Shown here: positions 16,796 through 24,680 of the stretch, one piece after another
Layout: the number at the start of each line of letters is the position of its first letter
Position numbering within the stretch: position 1 is the first letter of the stretch
Assembly (NCBI RefSeq): GCF_902150035.1
Contig: NZ_LR597509.1
Span: 41,207 to 105,206 of the forward strand
DNA: 64,000 bases
Direction: 5' to 3'
Origin: Enorma burkinafasonensis
GTDB lineage: Bacteria > Actinomycetota > Coriobacteriia > Coriobacteriales > Coriobacteriaceae
The notes under the pieces: generated by a model
Told to the model about the DNA's origin: nothing
What the model saw: only the letters and a program-made list of their open reading frames with translations
Databases searched by the model: none
Program-made: the position numbers and the translations under genes

Positions 16796-18490
16796 ATGGG
16801 CAGCTCCCAGGCCCGTATCGATGCGATCGGTCCCGCGTTCGGGGACTACCTGCACGATGAATCGAGGAACACCGGCTTCGCGGACACGATCTCGTTCCCG
16901 CGAAGCGAGGACGAGGTCCGCGCGGTGCTGCGTGCGCTGCACGGGCGGCGCGTCCCCGTGACGGTCCAGGGCGCCCGGACGGGTCTCGCCGCCGGCGCGG
17001 TGCCCCACGGCGGGCACATCATGAACCTCTCGCGCATGAACCGCGTGCTGGGCCTGAGCCGCGACGGGGCGGGTGCGTTCGCCGTGCGCGTCGAGCCGGG
17101 CGTGGTCCTCTCGGAGCTGCGCAAGCACCTCGCCGCGAAGCGCTTTCCTGAGGACGGCTGGGACGAGGCCTCCCGCGCCGCCGCCCGCGCGCTCGCCGAG
17201 GCCTCCGAGCAGATGTTTCCCACCGACCCCACCGAGTCGACAGCCTGCCTGGGCGGCATGGCGGCGTGCAACGCGTCGGGCGCGCGCAGCTACCGCTACG
17301 GGCCCATGCGCCCGCACGTCCGGGCGCTCCGCATGGTGCTCGCTGACGGCGACGTGCTCGCGCTGCGCCGCGGCGAGGCGCGCTCGCGCGGCCGGTCGCT
17401 CGAGGTCGTCACGGAGGCGGGACGCACGATCGCGGTCGAGCTGCCGACCTACACCATGCCGCACGCGAAGAACGCCTCGGGCTACTACGTCGCCGACGAC
17501 ATGGACGCGATCGACCTGGCGATCGGCTCGGACGGCACGCTCGGCGTCATCACCGAGCTCGAGCTCGCGCTCATGCCCGCGCCGCCGGTGATCTGGGGCG
17601 CGAGCTGCTTTCTTCCCGACGAGGAGGCGGCGCTCGACGCGACGGTCGCCGCGCGCGAGGGGCTCCGCCATGTGGCGGCCCTCGAGTACTTTGATCCGGC
17701 GTCCCTCGACATCCTGCGGCGCGCCAAGGCGGGCGGTGCGGCGTTCGCGGCGCTCCCCGAGCTGCCCGCGGATGCGGCATGCTGCCTCTACGTCGAGCTC
17801 CACAGCGCGAGCGAGGACGAGGCGGCAGACGACCTCGCGCGGCTCGCGGGGCTTCTCGGGCGCGTGGGCGGCGACGCGAGCCGCACGTGGGTCGCGCGCA
17901 CCGCGCTCGACCGCGAGACGCTCACGTTCTTCAGGCATGCCGTGCCGGAGAGCGTCAACATGCTCATCGACGAGCGCCGCCGCACCGACCCCGCGATCAC
18001 CAAGCTGGGCAGCGACATGTCCGTGCCCGACGAGCGCCTGCGCGACGTCGTGGCCATGTACCGCGCGACGCTCGCCGAGGCCGGGCTCGAGTCGGCCGCG
18101 TGGGGGCATATCGGCGACAACCACCTGCACGTGAACGTGCTTCCGCGCTCGCAGGGCGACTACCTGCGCGGCAAGGAGCTCTTCGAGCGCTGGGCGCGCA
18201 CCGTCACCGAGCTGGGCGGCGCCGTCTCGGCCGAGCACGGCGTGGGCAAGGTCAAGCGGGATTTCCTGGCGGTCATGTACGGTGAGGCGCACGTGCGCGA
18301 GATGGCGCGCGTGAAGCGCGCGTTCGACCCCTTCTGCCAGCTGGGGCGCGGCAACCTGTTCGACGAGGAGTTGCTGGAAGATAGTGCGCTCGACGGGGCG
18401 CCGGGCGAAGCCGCCTGCGCGGTCGCGCCGGATGGCGGCGCCTGCGCGGGCCCCTCGGCATCCGCCGCCTGCGGGGAGGTGCGTGCCTGA
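16796..18490 (+). CDS. FAD-linked D-lactate/glycolate dehydrogenase, LctD/GlcD type
   Basis: 564 residues from the ATG with AAGGGGAGGTGGGG upstream. FAD_binding_4 domain: 'VTVQGARTGLAAGAVPHGG', 'PTDPTESTACLGGMAACNAS', 'GARSYRYGPMRPHVRALRMV'. C-terminal FAD oxidase domain: 'WGHIGDNHLHVNVLPRSQGD' and 'AEHGVGKVKRDFLAVMYGEA'. The stop overlaps the start of an EtfB gene. With EtfB and a ferredoxin-EtfA this matches the Acetobacterium-type lactate dehydrogenase/Etf complex, which couples lactate oxidation to NAD with reduced ferredoxin as co-substrate. A ~35-residue Ala/Gly/Cys-rich tail extends the C-terminus. Substrate (lactate, 2-hydroxyglutarate or glycolate) is inferred. Confidence 0.85.
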   Translation: MGSSQARIDAIGPAFGDYLHDESRNTGFADTISFPRSEDEVRAVLRALHGRRVPVTVQGARTGLAAGAVPHGGHIMNLSRMNRVLGLSRDGAGAFAVRVEPGVVLSELRKHLAAKRFPEDGWDEASRAAARALAEASEQMFPTDPTESTACLGGMAACNASGARSYRYGPMRPHVRALRMVLADGDVLALRRGEARSRGRSLEVVTEAGRTIAVELPTYTMPHAKNASGYYVADDMDAIDLAIGSDGTLGVITELELALMPAPPVIWGASCFLPDEEAALDATVAAREGLRHVAALEYFDPASLDILRRAKAGGAAFAALPELPADAACCLYVELHSASEDEAADDLARLAGLLGRVGGDASRTWVARTALDRETLTFFRHAVPESVNMLIDERRRTDPAITKLGSDMSVPDERLRDVVAMYRATLAEAGLESAAWGHIGDNHLHVNVLPRSQGDYLRGKELFERWARTVTELGGAVSAEHGVGKVKRDFLAVMYGEAHVREMARVKRAFDPFCQLGRGNLFDEELLEDSALDGAPGEAACAVAPDGGACAGPSASAACGEVRA

Positions 18491-19296
18491 TGCATATCGT
18501 GGTCTGCGTGAAGGCGGTGCCGGGAAGCACCGAGGTGCGGATGGACCCCATCACTCACACGATCGTCCGCGACGGCGCTGCCGCGGTGGTGAACCCCTTT
18601 GACGCGACGGCGCTCGAGGTCGCGCTGCGCATCAAGGACGAGCGGGCGGCCCGCGGCGCCTCGACGCGGGTGAGCGCGCTCTCGATGGGGATCCCCGTCA
18701 CCGAGGCCCTGCTGCGCGACTGCATCGCCCGCGGGGCCGACGATGCGCTCCTGCTTTCCGACCGGGCGTTCGCGGGGGCGGACACGCTCGCGACGAGCTA
18801 CGCGCTCTCCTGCAGCCTGCGCGAGCTCGCCCGCGGCGCCGCGCCCGACCTCATCCTCTGCGGCAAGATGGCCGTCGACGGCGACACGGCCCAGATCGGG
18901 CCCGAGCTCGCGGGCCTTCTGGGCCTCGCCTGCGCGACCGACGTGCGCGCGGTCGAGTCCTGCACAGACGGCGCGGTCATTGTGCGGCGCGCCACCGACT
19001 CGGGCCTCGAGCGGGCGGAGGTGCCGCTGCCGGCGGTCCTCACCATGGCGAAGGACGCAGCCCAGCCCCGCATGCCGAGCATCCTGGGCGTGCTCGCCGC
19101 CCGCGGCGCCGCGGTGCGCGTGCTCGGCGCGCGCGAGGCCGGTGCCGACCCGGCGCGCATCGGGCTTGCGGGTTCGCCCACGCAGGTGGTCCGTTCCTTC
19201 GTGCCCGAGCGCGCGGCCGAGGCCGAGGATATCGCGGGCGGCGTCGCCGAGCAGGCGGCGCGTGTGCTCGAGCTGATGGGAGGTGCCGGCGCATGA
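18490..19296 (+). CDS. etfB: Electron transfer flavoprotein beta subunit, bifurcating type
   Basis: 268 residues, ATGA overlap with the dehydrogenase. EtfB hallmarks: 'MHIVVCVKAVPGSTEVRMD', 'NPFDATALEVALRIKDE', 'LILCGKMAVDGDTAQIGPEL' (the DGDTAQxGP signature is characteristic of Etfs that carry a second FAD for bifurcation), and 'VPLPAVLTMAKDAAQPRMPS'. It forms the Etf heterodimer with the next gene product and passes electrons between NADH, ferredoxin and the FAD dehydrogenase in the cytoplasm. The stop overlaps the EtfA start by four bases, so the three genes are translationally coupled. Confidence 0.88.
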   Translation: MHIVVCVKAVPGSTEVRMDPITHTIVRDGAAAVVNPFDATALEVALRIKDERAARGASTRVSALSMGIPVTEALLRDCIARGADDALLLSDRAFAGADTLATSYALSCSLRELARGAAPDLILCGKMAVDGDTAQIGPELAGLLGLACATDVRAVESCTDGAVIVRRATDSGLERAEVPLPAVLTMAKDAAQPRMPSILGVLAARGAAVRVLGAREAGADPARIGLAGSPTQVVRSFVPERAAEAEDIAGGVAEQAARVLELMGGAGA

Positions 19297-20522
19297 GCGG
19301 GCTTGCGGTCGATACCGAGCGCTGCGTCGGGTGCGCCCGCTGCGTGCGGGCATGCGCGTTCGGCGGGATCGAGGTGCGCGACCGGCTCGCGCGCCCCACC
19401 GACGCCTGCACGCTGTGCGGCGCCTGCGTCGAGGCCTGCCCGACGGCTGCGCTCGCCGTCGGGCGCGACGTTGCCGGTGCTGCGCCGGGGCGGCTCGATG
19501 CTCAGGGCCTCGCGGGCTTCCGGGACATCTGGGTCGTCGCGCAGCGGGATGCCGCCGGCGCCGTGCTGCCGGTGACCTTCGAGCTCGTCGCCAAGGCGCG
19601 CGAGCTCGCCGCCGCGCGCGGTTGCCGCGTCGTGGCGGTGCTCGCCGAGGGCGCGCAGGGGCCGTCCTGCGCCAAGGCGCTTCTCGCCGCGGGTGCGGAC
19701 GCGGTGCTCAGGTGCCGCGACGGGCGCCTCGCGGAGCAGGATGCCGAGGTCCTCGCCTCGCTGCTCGTCGCGCTCGCGCGCGACCGCAGGCCCGAGGTCG
19801 TGCTCTTCGGGGCGACGGCGCTCGGCCGCGAGGTCGCGCCGCGCGCGGCGGTGCAGCTCGCAAGCGGCCTCACGGCGGATTGCACCGCGCTTTCCATCGA
19901 CCCTGTGACCGATCTTCTGCAGCAGACGCGCCCTGCCTTTGGCGGCAACCTCATGGCGACGATCGAGTGCCCCGCGCACCGTCCCCAGATGGCGACGGTC
20001 CGTCCCGGCGTGTTCGCCGGCCCGCATGACGCCGGCACTCCGCGCGGCGCCGCGCCCGCTTCCGGCCCTGTCGAGGACGTCGTGCTCGACGCCGCGGTGG
20101 CGCCCCGCGTGCGCGTGATCGAGCGCGTCGCCGCAGCAGGCGGCCCCTCGATCGCGCAGGCCAAGCGGCTCGTCGTCGTGGGGCGCGGCATCGGAGGCAA
20201 GAAGAACCTCCCGCTCATGGAGCACCTCGCCTACCTGCTCGGCGCCGAGCTGGGCTGCACGCGGCCGCTCGTGGAGGCGGGCTGGCTCGACTATGCGCAC
20301 CAGGTGGGGCAGACGGGCGTCGCGGTGGCGCCGGAGCTTATGCTCAGCCTCGGGGTCTCCGGCGCGGTCCAGCACCTGGCGGGCATCGGCGGCGCCCGCA
20401 CCGTCATCGCCGTGAACGAGGACCCGTCCGCGCCGATCTTCGGCGCCGCGCGCTACCGCGTCGTGGCCGACTGTATGGAGCTCACCCGCGAGCTCGTGCG
20501 CCGTCTCGAGGCCCGCCGTTAG
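19293..20522 (+). CDS. etfA: Electron transfer flavoprotein alpha subunit with N-terminal ferredoxin domain
   Basis: 409 residues. Residues about 8-55 contain two CxxCxxC motifs, each followed by a fourth Cys ('CVGCARCVRACAF', 'CTLCGACVEACP'), i.e. two [4Fe-4S] clusters. The rest is EtfA: an N-terminal lobe ('VVAVLAEGAQGPSCAKALLA') and a C-terminal FAD domain ('KRLVVVGRGIGGKKNLPLME', 'YAHQVGQTGVAVAPELMLSL', 'VIAVNEDPSAPIFGAARYRV'). Ferredoxin-fused EtfA (LctC-like) is the entry point for ferredoxin electrons in the lactate dehydrogenase/Etf complex. Last gene of the operon; AzlD converges from the other strand two bases later. Confidence 0.88.
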   Translation: MSGLAVDTERCVGCARCVRACAFGGIEVRDRLARPTDACTLCGACVEACPTAALAVGRDVAGAAPGRLDAQGLAGFRDIWVVAQRDAAGAVLPVTFELVAKARELAAARGCRVVAVLAEGAQGPSCAKALLAAGADAVLRCRDGRLAEQDAEVLASLLVALARDRRPEVVLFGATALGREVAPRAAVQLASGLTADCTALSIDPVTDLLQQTRPAFGGNLMATIECPAHRPQMATVRPGVFAGPHDAGTPRGAAPASGPVEDVVLDAAVAPRVRVIERVAAAGGPSIAQAKRLVVVGRGIGGKKNLPLMEHLAYLLGAELGCTRPLVEAGWLDYAHQVGQTGVAVAPELMLSLGVSGAVQHLAGIGGARTVIAVNEDPSAPIFGAARYRVVADCMELTRELVRRLEARR

Positions 20523-20524
20523 GC

Positions 20525-20854
20525 CTACAGGAACACCAGGTTCACGAGCGTCATGTAGAGCCCCGTGCCCGCGAAGATCGAGAGCAGCATGTTGCGGCGC
20601 CACAGGTAGAGCGCGCCGGTCACGAGGATGCAGATGAGCTCGGGTGCCGCGTGGTGCCCGGTGAAGAGGCTCACGTCCTTCAGGCAGTAGACCACGAGCA
20701 GCCCGAAGACCGCGCCGGGGAGCGCGCGCCCCAGGTAGCGGATGTAGCGCGGCGCCTCGCGCCCGGAGGGGAAGGCGAAAAACGGCAGCGCGCGCGTGAG
20801 CACGGTCGCGGCCGCGGCGACGGCGATGGTGGCGATCATCTGGGGCGTCGTCAT
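20525..20854 (-). CDS. azlD: AzlD-family branched-chain amino acid exporter subunit
   Basis: 109 residues, four hydrophobic helices: 'ATIAVAAAATVLTRALPFFA', 'LPGAVFGLLVVYCL', 'PELICILVTGALYLWRRNML', 'IFAGTGLYMTLVNLVFL'. Length and the 'LTRALPFF..P.G' motif are typical of AzlD. The ATG at 20854 overlaps the AzlC stop, and CGGAGG lies eleven bases upstream. With AzlC it forms a small exporter of branched-chain amino acids or their analogues. It meets the EtfA gene tail-to-tail. Confidence 0.85.
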   Translation of the reverse strand: MTTPQMIATIAVAAAATVLTRALPFFAFPSGREAPRYIRYLGRALPGAVFGLLVVYCLKDVSLFTGHHAAPELICILVTGALYLWRRNMLLSIFAGTGLYMTLVNLVFL

Positions 20855-21636
20855 CGCGCATCGCCTCCGGCGGCGTCGTCCGCGGCGGCATGGCCCCCAT
20901 CGCCGGCGCCGTTGCCCCCGGCACGCTCGGCCTGCTCGCTCCCCGACACCCCGAGCACCGGCTCGAGCCGCCCGCGTGCGAGCGTGACGGCCGCCAGGAT
21001 GATGAGCATCGCCGGAATCATGAAGAGGTCGGCCCCGAACGCCCAGAGCGCGACGAGTGCCGCGCCGACGCCGATGATCTCGCTTGCGGGCACGGGGTCC
21101 TTCTGCCACTGGTCGATGAAGATCACCGTGAAGAGCGCCGTCATCGCGAACGACACGCCCTCGACCTCGAGCGCGACCATGCTGCCGAAGAGGCTCCCCA
21201 GCGTGCAGCCCACGACCCAGTAGAGCTGGTCGAGCAGGCTCACGAAGGTCATGAACCAACCCTCGTCCACGCCTGCGGGCACGCGGGCCGAGAAGTTGAT
21301 CGAGAACGACTCGTCGCACATCGCGAAGATGAGGTAGGGCCGCTTGGCGCCCTGCCCGCGGAACCGCTCGAGCATCGAGAGGCCGTAGAACAGGTGCCGC
21401 GCGTTGATGACGAGCACCGTGAGGAACACCTGCACGGGGTTGAACGGCGCCGTGAGCATGGACGCGACGACGAACTCGGCCGAGCCGGCGAAGATGAGGC
21501 ACGCCATGAGCGGCGGCACCCACCAGGGGAGGCCGAGCGACGTCGCGTAGATGCCGCAGGTGATTCCCAGGAACAGGAAGCCGGCGAGGATGGGTATGGT
21601 CGGCGGGAACGCCGCCTTGAGGGCGGCGAGGCGCAC
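20851..21636 (-). CDS. azlC: AzlC-family branched-chain amino acid exporter subunit
   Basis: 261 residues with about seven helices. AzlC motifs: 'ILAGFLFLGITCGIYATSLG', 'LMACLIFAGSAEFVVASMLT', 'VLVINARHLFYGLSMLERFR', 'FAMCDESFSINFS'. The last ~35 residues are a Gly/Ala/Asp-rich hydrophilic tail. The stop overlaps azlD by four bases, so the pair is co-translated. No Lrp/AzlB regulator is adjacent. Confidence 0.88.
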   Translation of the reverse strand: MRLAALKAAFPPTIPILAGFLFLGITCGIYATSLGLPWWVPPLMACLIFAGSAEFVVASMLTAPFNPVQVFLTVLVINARHLFYGLSMLERFRGQGAKRPYLIFAMCDESFSINFSARVPAGVDEGWFMTFVSLLDQLYWVVGCTLGSLFGSMVALEVEGVSFAMTALFTVIFIDQWQKDPVPASEIIGVGAALVALWAFGADLFMIPAMLIILAAVTLARGRLEPVLGVSGSEQAERAGGNGAGDGGHAAADDAAGGDAR

Positions 21637-21675
21637 GGATGCGCCGGTACGCGGGGCGGACAGGGCGGCTCGCCT

Positions 21676-22428
21676 CTATTCGAACACAGCGACCACGCGC
21701 GCGGGCAGGCCCGTGGCCCCCTCGATGTGCGGCCAGCTCACGAACACGATGGCGCCGGTGGCAGGCACCTGGTCGAGGTTCGCCATGACTTCGACCTGCA
21801 GGTGGCCGTTATCGAGGATCCAGCGCTCGCAGGCGAGGTCGCCGGCCTCGGCGGCGAGGAAGGAGGCGTCGGTGTCGAACGTCTCGTGGCCGTTCATCTT
21901 GATGTCGCGCTCCTCGTAGAGGAAGCGCACGGCCTCCATGGACCAGCCGGGACAGTGCTCGCCGCCGTTTTTGTCGAAGTTGTTGAGGGCGTCGTTGTCG
22001 GGCCAGCGGTGGGACCAGTCGGTGCGCAGGGCCACGAAGGCGCCCGCGGGGATGCGGCCGTGCTCGGCCTCCCACGCCTCGATGTCGGCGACGGTGACGG
22101 CGGTGTCGGGGCCCTTGGCGGCGATCTTGGGCGTGAGGTCGATCACGCAGAGCGGCATCGCCATGTGCTCGGGGCCGTAGGCCTCGGCGCCGACCTTGCC
22201 CGGGGTGAAGTGGCTCGGGAAGTCGACGTGCGTGCCGAACTGTCCGGGGAACTTGTAGGTGTGGATACGGCAGGAGAGCATCTCCTCGTCGTAGTCGAAC
22301 ACGGTGCGGCACAGCTCGACCGAGCCGGCGGGGATGCCCGCCCAGTAAGGGCTCTCGTTGGTGAGGGGGTGGGAGAGCTCGACCCACGTGCAGTCGTTCA
22401 GATGCTCGAGTTCTTGCCACAGGCTCAT
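21676..22428 (-). CDS. Cyclase-family (kynurenine formamidase-like) metal hydrolase
   Basis: 250 residues from the ATG at 22428 with AAGGAGGTCCCC upstream; a longer frame adds 37 non-conserved residues. The family's metal site 'FPGQFGTHVDFPSHF' (HxDxPxH-type) is present, together with 'WVELSHPLTNESPYWAGIPA' and 'GAFVALRTDWSHRW'. Relatives hydrolyse N-formylkynurenine, isatin or cyclic amides; the substrate cannot be told from sequence. It is divergent from the DeoR gene and may share the regulatory region at 22525-22640. Confidence 0.8.
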   Translation of the reverse strand: MSLWQELEHLNDCTWVELSHPLTNESPYWAGIPAGSVELCRTVFDYDEEMLSCRIHTYKFPGQFGTHVDFPSHFTPGKVGAEAYGPEHMAMPLCVIDLTPKIAAKGPDTAVTVADIEAWEAEHGRIPAGAFVALRTDWSHRWPDNDALNNFDKNGGEHCPGWSMEAVRFLYEERDIKMNGHETFDTDASFLAAEAGDLACERWILDNGHLQVEVMANLDQVPATGAIVFVSWPHIEGATGLPARVVAVFE

Positions 22429-22524
22429 GGGGACCTCCTTGCTCGTGCCGGTGCGGGCGCGCCCGCGTGCTCGCCCCATCATACCAAGCGCGCTGCCCGT
22501 GTCGGCGCGCCGGCGCTCGCCGTT

Positions 22525-22640
22525 CGCCGGTCGAAACATACCGTTGACCGGTCGTGAACGATTCTGGGCGGTTGTGACCGTTCATGGGCGTATAGTCATG
22601 GTGACCGGAAAAGACCGTTTGTGAGTGGTTGTGACGGGAA
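22525..22640 (+). promoter_or_regulatory. Cluster of repeated operator-like motifs before the fructose operon
   Basis: Repeats of the type GGTCGTGAACG, GGTTGTGACCGTTCATG, ATGGTGACCGGAAAAGACCGTTTGTGA and GGTTGTGACGG follow each other, with a TATAGT hexamer near 22591. Several half-sites in both orientations fit DeoR/FruR-type autoregulation of the operon. Individual sites are not resolvable by eye. Confidence 0.5.
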
Positions 22641-22708
22641 GGCGGCCGCAGGACAGCGCGCGCCACCGCCGACCGGAGCGCCGTCGCAGGTACCAGGGAG
22701 GAAGCGCC

Positions 22709-23461
22709 ATGCTCGCCGAGGATCGACTCGACCGGATCGTCCAGATGGTGAACGACCGCGGCTCGGTGACCGCCACCGAGCTCATGGAGGCGCTCGACGC
22801 CTCCGAGTCCACGATCCGCCGCGACCTCACGCGGCTCGCGCAGATGGGCCGCATCGCGCGCGTGCACGGCGGCGCCACGGCGCTCGCCCGCACCGTGGTC
22901 CCCGCCGACCAGACCGTCAGCGAGAAGCGCCGCCTGCACCTGTGGGAGAAGGCCGCCATCGCGCGCCACGCCGCGAAGCTCATCGGCCCGGACGACTTCG
23001 TCTACATCGACGCCGGCTCGACGACCGGCTGCCTGGTCGAGGCCATCACCGAGACGCGCGCGACCTACGTCACCAACTCGATCGCGAACGCGCACGTGCT
23101 GCTCGAGAAGGGCTGCCGCGTGCTTCTGCCCGCGGGCGAGCTCAAGGCCATCACCGAGGCGCTCGTCGGCGAGCAGACGGTCGCCTGCATCGAGCGCTTC
23201 CGCTTCACGATCGGGTTCTTCGGCACGAACGGCGCCACGCCCGAGACGGGCTTCACCACGCCCGAGGTGGGCGAGGCCTTCATCAAGGAGGTCGCGCTCA
23301 AGCAGACGCTGCGGCCCTTCGTGCTGTGCGACTCGAGCAAGTTCTCGAACGTGTCGCCGTGCGCCTTCGCGGCGTTCGAGGCGGCGACGATCATCACCGA
23401 CTCCGTGCCCGATAGCCTCGCCGACCAGGGCGACATCGTGATCGCGGACCCCGCCGCCTAG
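22709..23461 (+). CDS. DeoR/GlpR-family transcriptional regulator of the fructose operon
   Basis: 250 residues from the ATG with GGGAGG upstream; earlier in-frame codons lack coding sense. N-terminal winged helix: 'LDRIVQMVNDRGSVTATELM', 'ASESTIRRDLTRLAQMGRIA', 'RVHGGA'. The C-terminal DeoR sensor domain has 'FVYIDAGSTTGCLVEAITET', 'VTNSIANAHVLLEKGCRVLL' and 'LCDSSKF'. Directly upstream of fruK and fruA, this is the FruR position; fructose-1-phosphate as effector is inferred from that. Confidence 0.85.
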   Translation: MLAEDRLDRIVQMVNDRGSVTATELMEALDASESTIRRDLTRLAQMGRIARVHGGATALARTVVPADQTVSEKRRLHLWEKAAIARHAAKLIGPDDFVYIDAGSTTGCLVEAITETRATYVTNSIANAHVLLEKGCRVLLPAGELKAITEALVGEQTVACIERFRFTIGFFGTNGATPETGFTTPEVGEAFIKEVALKQTLRPFVLCDSSKFSNVSPCAFAAFEAATIITDSVPDSLADQGDIVIADPAA

Positions 23462-23511
23462 CTGCCCTTCCAACCGCGCCCCGTCGTTCGCCAGCAAAGA
23501 GAGGATTCGCC

Positions 23512-24438
23512 ATGATCTACACCGTCACCTTCAACCCGTGCCTCGACTACATCGTGCGCGTCGACGGGCTCGAGCTCGGCGCCGTGAACCGCACTGCGCA
23601 CGAGGAGATGCTCGCGGGCGGCAAGGGCGTGAACGTGTCCATCGTGCTCAGGAACCTGGGCCACGAGAACTGCGCCCTCGGCTTTCTTGCCGGCTTCACC
23701 GGCGACGAGATCGCGCGCCGGCTGCGCGCGTCGGGCGTCGCCGCGGACTTCATCCACGTCGCCGAGGGCATGAGCCGCATCAACGTGAAGATCAACGCCG
23801 ACGGCGTGGAGACCGAGGTCAACGGCATGGGCCCCGCGATCACGGCGGCCGACGTCGAGGCGCTCTACGCGAAGCTCGACGGCCTCGCCGCGGGCGACAC
23901 GCTCATCATCTCGGGCAGCGTGCCGAGCGTGCTGCCCGGAGACATCTACGAGCGCATCATGGCCCGTCTCGAGGGGCGCGGCATCGACATCGTGGTCGAC
24001 GCGACGCGCGACCTGCTCGTCAACGTGCTGCCGTACCGGCCCTTCCTCATCAAGCCCAACAACCACGAGCTCGGCGAGATCTTCGGCGTCTCGCTCTCCA
24101 CGCGCGACGAGGTCGTGCCCTACGCGCGCAGGCTGCAGGAACGCGGCGCGCGCAACGTGCTCGTCTCCATGGCAGGCGAGGGCGCCGTGCTCGTCGCGGA
24201 GGGCGGCGGGGTCTACATGAGCGAGGCCCCGCGCGGCATCGTCGTGAACTCCGTGGGCGCCGGCGACTCCATGGTGGCGGGTTTCGTTGCTGGGTTCATG
24301 GAGAGCGGCGGGTCGCATGAGCAGGCGTTTCGCATGGGCGTCTGCACCGGGTCGGCCAGCGCGTTCTCGATGGGGCTCGCCACGCGGCCCGCGGTCGAGG
24401 AGCTGATGGCGCGGCTGCCGCAACAAAAAATCAAGTAG
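23512..24438 (+). CDS. fruK: 1-phosphofructokinase
   Basis: 308 residues, PfkB family. 'MIYTVTFNPCLDYIVRVD' and 'LAGGKGVNVSIVLRNLG' form the substrate-binding start; 'VNSVGAGDSMVAGFVAGFME' contains the GAGDS anion hole with the catalytic Asp; 'LIKPNNHELGEIFGV' is typical of FruK/LacC. It phosphorylates fructose-1-phosphate made by the PTS to fructose-1,6-bisphosphate. The last codons (K-I-K-stop) come from the end of a ~140-bp repeat element beginning at 24426, so the native C-terminus has been replaced by the insertion. Confidence 0.9.
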   Translation: MIYTVTFNPCLDYIVRVDGLELGAVNRTAHEEMLAGGKGVNVSIVLRNLGHENCALGFLAGFTGDEIARRLRASGVAADFIHVAEGMSRINVKINADGVETEVNGMGPAITAADVEALYAKLDGLAAGDTLIISGSVPSVLPGDIYERIMARLEGRGIDIVVDATRDLLVNVLPYRPFLIKPNNHELGEIFGVSLSTRDEVVPYARRLQERGARNVLVSMAGEGAVLVAEGGGVYMSEAPRGIVVNSVGAGDSMVAGFVAGFMESGGSHEQAFRMGVCTGSASAFSMGLATRPAVEELMARLPQQKIK

Positions 24439-24566
24439 TAGGTACCTTTTGGCGGACTGTCCGAGTAGCCGGAAGACCTTGAAGATTCCAACCAGCGGTT
24501 TCCCTGCAAAACCGGACCGGTCTATCCGCGCGTGTCCCAGTAACCCACCTACTACTTGAAAAAAGT
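24426..24566. repeat. ~140-bp interspersed element, copy 2
   Basis: Starts AAAAATCAAGTAGTAGG and ends CCTACTACTTGAAAAAAGT, a 13-bp perfect terminal inverted repeat (TCAAGTAGTAGGT). Shares its outer ends, length and inner blocks ATTCCAACC and GCAAAACCG with 14920-15059. The TAG of fruK (24436-24438) lies in its left end. Confidence 0.65.
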
Positions 24567-24680
24567 GTCCACCTAGCGATGCGAACGCCGTGGGTCCGCG
24601 CTTCCCGGCGGGAAACCCAGGGCCGTCGCGAACCGATCGAGGTAATTCCATCCGGCGCGAGCCGGGGAAAGGAGCTTTTC

